From Paenibacillus sp. FSL R7-0337 (GTDB lineage Bacteria > Bacillota > Bacilli > Paenibacillales > Paenibacillaceae): a stretch of DNA of 64,000 bases. The stretch covers positions 2,356,001-2,420,000 of the forward strand of contig NZ_CP150218.1 in NCBI RefSeq assembly GCF_037969875.1. The letters run 5' to 3'. This document shows, one piece after another, positions 8,698 to 15,971 of the stretch. The notes below the pieces were generated by a model. That model worked only from the letters and a program-made list of their open reading frames with translations, searched no databases and was not told the DNA's origin. Within the stretch, counting starts at the first letter, position 1, and every line of letters begins with the position of its first letter. The translations under genes were made by a program, and so were the position numbers.

Positions 8698-9765
8698 TCA
8701 AGCCGGTCTTCTGCGGATATAATAGCCAATGATATGCTGAATAACCACCTTGGCAGCGGCGAAGAAAGGAACGGCTAGAATCAATCCGATCATTCCGGCG
8801 ATCTCTCCGCCGACCAGCAGTGCGAATATGATCAGCAGCGGATGCAGATGCAGCTTCCGTCCTACAACCTGAGGAGAGATCACGTTACTTTCCAGCATTT
8901 GGCATAAGGTATTCACCACCGCCACCAGCAGGACAAGGCGCCATGACAAGGTCGAAGCCATTACAATAGCCGGAGCCGCCCCCAGAAAAGGACCCATATA
9001 CGGAATAATGTTGAATACCGCGACAACACAGGCGAACAGCAGCGCATAAGGCATGCCGATCATCGCGTAACCGATATAAGCGAGCACGCCGATGATGATA
9101 CAGACGAGAAACTGCCCGCGGATATAGTTGCCGAGCGCTTCATCAATGTCTTTTAACAGCATCACAATCGACTTGCGGCGCGAACGTGGCAGACAGGATA
9201 CCACCATCCGTTCGAACACCTCGAAGTCCTTCAGAATATAGAACACGAGAAAAGGCACAATGAATGCGTTGAACAGCAGGCCAATGGTTGAAGCGATATT
9301 ATTAAGGAAGTGGGAGATGCCTTCGGCTAGGCGGTTCTCCAGCTGATAGAACCAGTTATTCATTCCCGCCTCCACCCCGGGCGGAATCAGTCTGGAATTC
9401 ATGCCCTTCATCAGCCCCTGCGCGTGCAGCGTCATCTCCGGCAGATGCTCGTTCAGCTCCTCCAGCTGTTCCATGAACATCGGGATCAGATTAATCAGGA
9501 TCACCGCAAGCGAGGTCAGGAACACCGCATAGATCAGGAGGACGGCTACGCTGCGCGGCATTTTTCTCCGGGAGAGCATAGTGACCACCGGATTCAGCAC
9601 ATAGGAGATAATCATGGCGGCCAGGAACGGGGCCAGGATCGCTTTTAGAAACAGGAATACCCCATTCAGCATCGGACGGAGCAGCCAGACGAAATATAGA
9701 ATAATCAGTGAGAGCAGCACGCCGATCATCCAGCGGAGCCATTTACTGCGGAACCACTCCTCCAT
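8698..9765 (-). CDS. AI-2E family transporter (PerM/YtvI-like membrane protein)
   Basis: Polytopic membrane protein of the AI-2 exporter/UPF0118 family; substrates in the family are varied and the substrate here is unknown. 355 residues. There are hydrophobic pairs at about 12-35 and 36-60, a longer soluble segment (about 85-150) with amphipathic helices, then a helical bundle with the family-typical GMPYALLFACVVAVFNIIPY and GPFLGAAPA. The ATG has GGAGG nearby. It stands alone between the leuS T-box promoter and the divergent lichenase gene. Confidence 0.85.
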   Translation of the reverse strand: MEEWFRSKWLRWMIGVLLSLIILYFVWLLRPMLNGVFLFLKAILAPFLAAMIISYVLNPVVTMLSRRKMPRSVAVLLIYAVFLTSLAVILINLIPMFMEQLEELNEHLPEMTLHAQGLMKGMNSRLIPPGVEAGMNNWFYQLENRLAEGISHFLNNIASTIGLLFNAFIVPFLVFYILKDFEVFERMVVSCLPRSRRKSIVMLLKDIDEALGNYIRGQFLVCIIIGVLAYIGYAMIGMPYALLFACVVAVFNIIPYMGPFLGAAPAIVMASTLSWRLVLLVAVVNTLCQMLESNVISPQVVGRKLHLHPLLIIFALLVGGEIAGMIGLILAVPFFAAAKVVIQHIIGYYIRRRPA

Positions 9766-9922
9766 AATCTCCCTCCTGAACTTGTACAGCCCTTAACCAT
9801 CATGCCCTATTAGTATGTGTGGGAGGGGAATGAAATACTCCGCTCTGCAAAAAATTGGTTTTTTGTTATTTTAATTCGCAGGTTGGTATAGTGGCCGGGC
9901 TCAAGGTTCGCTACAATCATAT

Positions 9923-9937
9923 TGTAAAGCGCTTACA
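9923..9937 (+). promoter_or_regulatory. CcpA cre-like site before the lichenase gene
   Basis: TGTAAAGCGCTTACA is close to the catabolite-responsive element consensus on the minus strand, with one mismatch at a conserved C. It lies directly before the ribosome binding site, where CcpA binding would block transcription. Glucose repression would suit a secreted beta-glucanase. Confidence 0.5.
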
Positions 9938-9958
9938 TTATTGAGGAGGGTATTGTAT

Positions 9959-10684
9959 ATGAGGAGAAAGCTACACAAGTTATTCGGTGCAGGAATGACC
10001 CTGCTGCTTGCTGGTCTGCTGACAGGAGCTCCGTCCGTTTCGGCGGCCACCGTCTTTAATGAGCCTCTGACTTACTTCAACCCCGCAACCTGGCAAAAAG
10101 CAGACGGATACTCGAATGGCTCCATGTTCAACTGTACCTGGCGTGCGAATAACATCTCTTTCACCAGTGGCGGACAGCTTCGTCTGGCCCTGACCAGTCC
10201 CAGCAATAATAAATTTGACGGCGCGGAGTACCGCTCTGTGAACAAGTACAGCTACGGCAAATACGAGGTCAGTATGAAGCCGGCCAAGAACAGCGGGATC
10301 GTCTCCTCCTTCTTCACCTACACCGGGCCTTCAGACGGGACGCCTTGGGATGAGATCGATATTGAATTCCTCGGCAAGGATACCACCAAGGTCCAGTTCA
10401 ACTATTACACCAATGGCGTTGGCGGTCATGAGCAGATTGTCAATCTTGGCTTTGATGCTTCCCAGAGCTATCATACGTACGCCTTCGACTGGCAGCCGGG
10501 TTATATTAAATGGTATGTAGACGGGGTCTTGAAGCATACGGCAACCAGCAACATCCCCTCCCGGGCCGGTAAAATCATGATGAACCTCTGGAACGGAACG
10601 GGTGTGGATTCCTGGCTCGGTTCCTATAACGGAGCGAACCCGCTATACGCCTATTACGATTGGCTGAAATACACAAGCAATTAA
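9959..10684 (+). CDS. Secreted beta-1,3-1,4-glucanase (lichenase), GH16
   Basis: Extracellular endo-glucanase that cuts mixed-linkage beta-glucan. 241 residues from the ATG at 9959. A signal peptide runs to about residue 27 (hydrophobic core, then SVSAA), followed by a single GH16 domain with the catalytic DEIDIEFLG motif (nucleophile and acid/base Glu) and QFNYYTNG. It closely resembles Bacillus BglS and Paenibacillus lichenases in length. The frame also opens at a TTG (9941), but that codon is part of the GAGGAGGG ribosome binding site, 8 nt before the chosen ATG. It starts the beta-glucan block that continues to 23.7 kb and ends at a strong terminator. Confidence 0.93.
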   Translation: MRRKLHKLFGAGMTLLLAGLLTGAPSVSAATVFNEPLTYFNPATWQKADGYSNGSMFNCTWRANNISFTSGGQLRLALTSPSNNKFDGAEYRSVNKYSYGKYEVSMKPAKNSGIVSSFFTYTGPSDGTPWDEIDIEFLGKDTTKVQFNYYTNGVGGHEQIVNLGFDASQSYHTYAFDWQPGYIKWYVDGVLKHTATSNIPSRAGKIMMNLWNGTGVDSWLGSYNGANPLYAYYDWLKYTSN

Positions 10685-10700
10685 CTTGCAGGCAGGTGAT

Positions 10701-10744
10701 GGACCCCGGCGATGCGCAAGCGGCATCCGCCGGGGTCCTTTTGT
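10701..10744 (+). terminator. Lichenase gene terminator
   Basis: GGACCCCGGCG pairs with CGCCGGGGTCC, with an inner GATGC/GCATC stem, followed by TTTTGT, 17 bp after the stop codon. Confidence 0.9.
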
Positions 10745-10916
10745 CTATGCGGATCATGGCGGCTCATCTTCAATATTTGTTATTCCAATCGCCACATTGG
10801 TATGGCGGCTGCTGCCGTCCTTCTGTACGATATATAGAAAGAATACCGCTCAAGAGGAACAGATTTGATGGAGCCGCCGCCAGGCAAACAGGCAGAGGCC
10901 TTGAGGCTTATCTACG

Positions 10917-10952
10917 ACAAGAAACCGCCTTATTATAGAGGCGGTTTCTTGT
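10917..10952 (-). terminator. Terminator of the solute-binding protein gene
   Basis: ACAAGAAACCGCC pairs with GGCGGTTTCTTGT around an AT-rich loop. It lies 12 bp after the stop of the minus-strand gene and may work in both directions. The ~170 bp between this and the lichenase terminator holds no convincing gene. Confidence 0.85.
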
Positions 10953-10963
10953 CCCTGCGGCAT

Positions 10964-12544
10964 CTAGCGGCTGCTGCGGTCCCAGGCATTGACCTCCATG
11001 GTTTCGGTAAGTCCGCCGTAGGTGTTCCACTTGTGCACGAATTCGTCGAATTCTTCAAGCGGGCTGTCCGCGAAGATGATTTTGATGAAGCTTTTCTGCT
11101 CCAGCTTCTTCAGCAGCTCGCCGTCGCGCTGCATCGTCGCTGTCGGAGGACCCGTGAACTGCTCCTTGCGGGAAGCCTCCTTCTGGCCCAGCAGCAGAGG
11201 GGCAATGTCCTTCGGGATCTCCCGGATGACCCCGGAGGGAATCCGGGCCCCGTCGAAGGTTAGCGTGTACGAGGCTACGCGGATGCCGCCCAGCGGCAGC
11301 GCCGAAGATTGGGCGCTCGGCTGGCCGCCCGCCATGGTAAAGTCATAGCCCTCTGCAAGACCATGGGCGAACTCGCCGGTCGAGGTAGCGTATGAATCGA
11401 ACAAATAATTCTGATACGTAAAAAAGATTTCAGGGTGCTTCATCTTCTTATTGATCAGAATGGCACCGTTGACAGGCAGGGTTCCTCTTCTCATGGTGAG
11501 GCCGCCCGGCCCCGAAGGGATAGCAATTGCCCGGACACGCGCCTGAGTGTCACTCTTGGTCAAAGAGGACAGGGGCCAGCCGCGCATCCAATAGGGTCCG
11601 GCAATGATACCCGCCTTACCAGAGATGAACTGGTTCGCTGCGCCCTCTTCATCCAGCCAGGCGCTGTCAGCGCTCAGATAACCGTGCTGTACCCATTGCT
11701 TCATGAGCTGGACAGCCTTCCTTGCCCCGGGCTGGATGGAGCCGTATTCCAGGGTGCCGTCACTCCGGCGGTTCCACTGCTCAGGAACCGTACCATAGGC
11801 GCCGAACACCCAGCTGCTGTCTCCCATCCAGGTGCTGGGGCCGTTGCGGAATCCGGCCGACAGGCCGTAGGTATCCTTGATCCCGTTGCCGTCCGGGTCC
11901 CGGTTGACGAAGGCATCCATGACCTGCTCCAGCTCATCCAGGGTCTGCGGGACTTTCAGATGCAGCTTGTCCAGCCAATCCTGGCGGATCCAGAGCAGCG
12001 GATCGGAGTTATATTCATAATCCATAATGGGAATGGCATACCTGTGTGCGCCGCGCACGAAGGGGTTCCATGCCGAAGCATCCTCGGCAACAGCCTTCTT
12101 CCACACCTCGGACGCATGCTGCTCGAACAGGTCGCCGACTTCCATGAATTGCCCTGAATCAATCAGCTCCTGGATAATATCGGCATCTCTGGTCGTTACG
12201 ATGTCGGGCATATTGCCTTTGGCCAGCTCCAGCCTCAGCTTGTTGGCGTAGGTCTCTGAGGTGCCGGAGATCGTCCAGAGATAACGGATGCGGATGCCAA
12301 GCCGCTTCTCTGCCCAGGCCGTATGTACGTTGTGCTCCAGGCTCTCCCCTTTGATGAAATTCAGATTGGGATTCACGGAACCGACCGTATACAGGTCTAC
12401 CGGAGGATCATATTTGCCTTCCTTAATATCGAAGTGAGGGGCTGTACTCTGCGGTGAAGCCGGCGGCTGACTATATTCGGTGCTGTGCCAGGAGCAGCCT
12501 GACAGGATCAGGAGCAGCAGCAATAGCGGGGAACGGACTTTCAT
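10964..12544 (-). CDS. Extracellular solute-binding lipoprotein (ABC-type, family 1)
   Basis: Periplasmic-type sugar or oligosaccharide binding protein tethered to the outer membrane face. 526 residues. A lipoprotein signal of about 19 residues ends in the lipobox LSGC. The body has the class features DIVTTRDADIIQELIDSGQF, PQTLDELEQVMDAF and DPDGNGIKDTYGLSAG. These are typical of the large Paenibacillus LipO/YtcQ group. No ABC permease genes lie beside it. It is divergent from a YesM-type kinase (85 bp between starts), so it may be a sensor partner or feed permeases elsewhere. The ligand is unknown; the neighbouring beta-glucan enzymes suggest gluco-oligosaccharides. Confidence 0.88.
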   Translation of the reverse strand: MKVRSPLLLLLLILSGCSWHSTEYSQPPASPQSTAPHFDIKEGKYDPPVDLYTVGSVNPNLNFIKGESLEHNVHTAWAEKRLGIRIRYLWTISGTSETYANKLRLELAKGNMPDIVTTRDADIIQELIDSGQFMEVGDLFEQHASEVWKKAVAEDASAWNPFVRGAHRYAIPIMDYEYNSDPLLWIRQDWLDKLHLKVPQTLDELEQVMDAFVNRDPDGNGIKDTYGLSAGFRNGPSTWMGDSSWVFGAYGTVPEQWNRRSDGTLEYGSIQPGARKAVQLMKQWVQHGYLSADSAWLDEEGAANQFISGKAGIIAGPYWMRGWPLSSLTKSDTQARVRAIAIPSGPGGLTMRRGTLPVNGAILINKKMKHPEIFFTYQNYLFDSYATSTGEFAHGLAEGYDFTMAGGQPSAQSSALPLGGIRVASYTLTFDGARIPSGVIREIPKDIAPLLLGQKEASRKEQFTGPPTATMQRDGELLKKLEQKSFIKIIFADSPLEEFDEFVHKWNTYGGLTETMEVNAWDRSSR

Positions 12545-12628
12545 GAAACCACCTTCTTTTCGTAGAGTTCATAATCTTATGATACACTTCTCCATATTAC
12601 AGCAAATGTCTTGAAAAGGATGATCTTT

Positions 12629-14377
12629 ATGGTGGCATGGCGTCCCAACCTGTTCGTTAAAATGGTGGCAATCCTGCTCTCGCTGATTGCTGCCACACTC
12701 TTGTTCTACGGAATGTCCTACCGTAAGGATGTCGGAGTCATTACCAGTCAGATCAAAACCACCGACCTCAATCATCTGGAATTCCTGACCCAGCAGATGG
12801 ATAACAACATCAACCAGCTGGCGGGCAGCATGTATGCCCTGCAGAGAGATCCCACCATCCGCGATTATGAGCAGATTACGCAGCTGGGCCACCTTATTGA
12901 TCCCGCCCAGACGATTATGACGGTGCTCGAGAAGCTGTCCCTCCAGACCAGCTCCAGTACGTGGGAGAACCGGATTGTCTTGTATAAGCCCTTCAGCGGG
13001 GAGACCTTGGGCTCGGATTCTTCGCTGTCCTTCGATGTCTCTGTCCTGCACAAGCCGCTTCCGGCAGGCTGGGAGTATATCTCGGCGGACAGGGCCGGCG
13101 CGGAGGCAGGCTTCCGGCTGCTCTTGTCAGACCCTGCTCAGGCAACAAGCCGGCCGCGCGAGGCACAGCTGCTGATGTCCATGTATTTGCCGGTCTCCAA
13201 TATTGAACGGATGTTCGATGCCTACCAGTCGCAGAACACGGGGGACACCTTCTTGTACCATCCGTCATTCGGCTTCATCCTCTCGCGGAGTTCGGACCGG
13301 CAGATGGCGGAGCAGGTCACCGCGGCACTGAATATCTCAGCCGGGAAGAGTACCTCCGACATCTTCGACCTTAAGCAGGGCAGCTTCCTGGTCAGCTCGG
13401 TGCCCTCCTCGGCCATCGACTGGCAAGTCGTGCATTATTCACCGCTGAAGGAGATTCTTCAGCCGATCCGCAGCAGCCGCTCTTCCTTCCTGACAGGATC
13501 GGCCATCCTGCTGGTGATGAGCCTGCTATTCTCCTTGCAGCTCTACCGCCAAGTGCAGCGTCCGGTGAGCCTGCTGCTGCGTTCGCTGAACCGGATGAAG
13601 GAAGGGCGCTGGTCTACCCGTATCCATACCCGGACCAATCCCGAGTTCACGCTGCTTAATGAGGAATTCAATGACATGGCCGAGAAGATTCAGTCGCTTA
13701 TCGAGCAGGTCTATCTGGAGCAGCTCCGGGCCAAGGATGCCCACCTGAAGCAGCTTCAATCACAGATCAATCCGCATTTCCTGTACAACTGCCTGTTCTT
13801 CATCAAGAGCAAGGCCGCCATAGGAGATACAGAGTCTGTCGAGGCCATGGCACTCAGTCTGGGTGAATATTACCGTTATATTACCAGGGTCGATCATTCC
13901 CTCACCACCCTTCAGGATGAGCTGAAGCTGCTGGAGACTTACCTGAAGATCCAGAACCTGCGGAAGCAGCGTATACGCTACGAGGTGGATATGGAGAGCG
14001 AGCTGCTGGACCTGCACATTCCGCGGCTGCTGATTCAGCCTCTAGTAGAGAATAGTATCATTCATGGCATTGAGCGAAAAATCGGCCCAGGCTCCATCCG
14101 GATCACCGGCCGCCATACCCGGGAAGCCATTCTCATTACCGTAGAGGACAATGGTGCCGGTATGACGGAGGAAGCTATTGCAGCACTTCAGGTACGTATC
14201 AACGAAACCACGCGTGAGGATGGAGGCTGCGGGCTATGGAATGTCCAGCAACGCCTCAAATTACATTACGGCGAGGCTTCCGGCCTGATGATTGCGCCTT
14301 CACCGGAAGGCGGTCTAATAACAACTCTCCGTATGGAGAAGAAAGAGGAACCTGATGCACCAAATTCTATTGGTTGA
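12629..14377 (+). CDS. YesM-family sensor histidine kinase
   Basis: Membrane sensor of a two-component system that phosphorylates the response regulator encoded next. About 582 residues. TM1 is near residues 10-30, a ~250-residue extracellular sensor follows, and TM2 is near 295-315. A HAMP domain (RQVQRPVSLLLRSLNRMKEG) and the LytS/YesM-type His_kinase domain follow, with the phosphoacceptor in QINPHFLYNCLFF. The C-terminal HATPase has QPLVENSIIHG and DNGAGM. The ATG at 12629 has AAAAGG 9 nt upstream; the frame extends back to a TTG at 12611. Its 3' end overlaps the regulator gene by 23 bp. YesM systems commonly sense carbohydrate through extracellular binding proteins. Confidence 0.92.
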   Translation: MVAWRPNLFVKMVAILLSLIAATLLFYGMSYRKDVGVITSQIKTTDLNHLEFLTQQMDNNINQLAGSMYALQRDPTIRDYEQITQLGHLIDPAQTIMTVLEKLSLQTSSSTWENRIVLYKPFSGETLGSDSSLSFDVSVLHKPLPAGWEYISADRAGAEAGFRLLLSDPAQATSRPREAQLLMSMYLPVSNIERMFDAYQSQNTGDTFLYHPSFGFILSRSSDRQMAEQVTAALNISAGKSTSDIFDLKQGSFLVSSVPSSAIDWQVVHYSPLKEILQPIRSSRSSFLTGSAILLVMSLLFSLQLYRQVQRPVSLLLRSLNRMKEGRWSTRIHTRTNPEFTLLNEEFNDMAEKIQSLIEQVYLEQLRAKDAHLKQLQSQINPHFLYNCLFFIKSKAAIGDTESVEAMALSLGEYYRYITRVDHSLTTLQDELKLLETYLKIQNLRKQRIRYEVDMESELLDLHIPRLLIQPLVENSIIHGIERKIGPGSIRITGRHTREAILITVEDNGAGMTEEAIAALQVRINETTREDGGCGLWNVQQRLKLHYGEASGLMIAPSPEGGLITTLRMEKKEEPDAPNSIG

Positions 14378-15962
14378 CGATGAACCCTATGTGGTCGATG
14401 ATCTGTCCATTTCGATTCCCTGGGCGGAGATGGGCTTCGGACAAGTCCACAAAGCTTATTCCGGGTATGAGGCGCTGGAGCTGCTCCAGCGTTATCCCAT
14501 CGATATTGTAGTCACAGATATCAATATGCCGGAGTTGTCCGGCACCGAGCTGATTGCCGCCATCCGTAAGCGCTGGAAGCATATCCGGGTGGTGATGCTG
14601 ACCGGCTATGCGGAGTTTGAATATGCCCGCAAGGCTATTGAAGAGCAGGCCAGCGCCTACCTGCTTAAGCCAATAGCGAACGACCAGCTGATCGCCGTTA
14701 TTGGTAAGCTGCAGGAGAAGCTGCGCAGTGACTGGGAGGCCTGGTCCTCTCACCAGCGGACGATGCAGACCTTCCGCGAGCATCTGCCGATCCTGCGGGA
14801 TCGCCTGCTCGGGGAGCTGCTGCAGGGACGGAAGCTGCCCGGGCCGCAGCTCCAGGAGCGGCTGGACCAGTTCGACCTGCCGTTCAGGGCCGGTCTGCCG
14901 GTCTGTCTGGCCGTGGTCCGTCCCGAGGAATTCTTCCGGCGCCAGGATATGCACAGCATGCTGCTGTTTGAATATGCGATCATTAATATCGCCCAGGAGC
15001 TGTTCCAAGACCGGTTCCTAATCTGGTCCTGCAAGGATGTGCATGATTATCTCGTATTCCTGCTGCAGCCCAGGGAGGATTCGGAACACGGCGGCAATCC
15101 TGGAAATGAGGTGGCCCAGGCTGCCTATCAGCTGCAGAATCATGTCAGTACCCTGATGGGAGGCGGCCTGTCCGTGGTGACCACCGGCTGGGGAGACTTC
15201 CCGGATCAGGTCTATACTCTCTATCAATCCGCCATCTCAGCCATCCGCCAGCATATCGGCAGCGAGACCGGCATCTATCTCGATACCACGGATAACAGCA
15301 GCTCCCAGCCCGTGGAGATTCTCCAGCCGCTGTATGAGCCCCCGCTGCTGTTCCACATGTTCGAAGCGAACAACTGGCAGGGCATTGAAGACAAGCTGAA
15401 CGCTATCGTCTCAGAGCTGGTTCACAGTCCGGAGCGTTCACTGGAGCATATCCAGGAAGCCCGTCTGCACTTGGAGACGGCCTTCTATTACTTCGCCCAC
15501 AAGAATAACAAGCTGCTGAGCGAGATTGCCGGCAATCCGCTGCTGGAGCAAGCTCCCTTTCAGACGCCGGACAAGCTGCGGGAATGGGCCATGGAGGTTA
15601 TCCTTCTGCTGAGAGAGCATACGGATTCCGAACGGCGGAACAGCCGGACCGTGCTGATCCGCAAGGTTCATGAGTATATCAACCGTAATCTGCACTATGT
15701 CTCCCTACAGGCCATCGCCGACCATGTCCAGATGCATCCGGTCTATCTCTCCAAAATGTACAAGCTGGAGACCGGCAAGCGGATCAGCGACTATATCAGT
15801 CAGGTAAAGATGGAAAAAGCGGCGTATCTGCTTATCCATACGCCGCTCAAAATTTATGAAGTTTCCTCGGAGCTCGGGTACTCCAACGCCCATTATTTCA
15901 TTAAGCTCTTTAAGGAATATGCGGGGATGACCCCGCATGAATACCGTGACCGGGCGCTGTAA
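14355..15962 (+). CDS. YesN-type response regulator, AraC-family DNA-binding domain
   Basis: Transcription factor paired with the overlapping kinase gene. 535 residues. Receiver domain at 1-120 with acidic pocket VDDE, phosphoacceptor Asp in TDINMP and the switch Lys in LLKPI. The middle region (about 130-420) is the long linker typical of YesN. The C-terminal ~100 residues are two AraC helix-turn-helix motifs (SLQAIADHVQMHPVYLSKMY and KIYEVSSELGYSNAHYFIKL). Likely targets are the glycanase and binding-protein genes on either side; this is inferred from position only. Confidence 0.93.
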   Translation: MHQILLVDDEPYVVDDLSISIPWAEMGFGQVHKAYSGYEALELLQRYPIDIVVTDINMPELSGTELIAAIRKRWKHIRVVMLTGYAEFEYARKAIEEQASAYLLKPIANDQLIAVIGKLQEKLRSDWEAWSSHQRTMQTFREHLPILRDRLLGELLQGRKLPGPQLQERLDQFDLPFRAGLPVCLAVVRPEEFFRRQDMHSMLLFEYAIINIAQELFQDRFLIWSCKDVHDYLVFLLQPREDSEHGGNPGNEVAQAAYQLQNHVSTLMGGGLSVVTTGWGDFPDQVYTLYQSAISAIRQHIGSETGIYLDTTDNSSSQPVEILQPLYEPPLLFHMFEANNWQGIEDKLNAIVSELVHSPERSLEHIQEARLHLETAFYYFAHKNNKLLSEIAGNPLLEQAPFQTPDKLREWAMEVILLLREHTDSERRNSRTVLIRKVHEYINRNLHYVSLQAIADHVQMHPVYLSKMYKLETGKRISDYISQVKMEKAAYLLIHTPLKIYEVSSELGYSNAHYFIKLFKEYAGMTPHEYRDRAL

Positions 15963-15971
15963 TTCCGTCAG

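Noticed and set aside
10865-11263. A possible gene starting after AAGAGGA near 10865
   Set aside because: It runs through a strong terminator and then antisense to the binding-protein gene.
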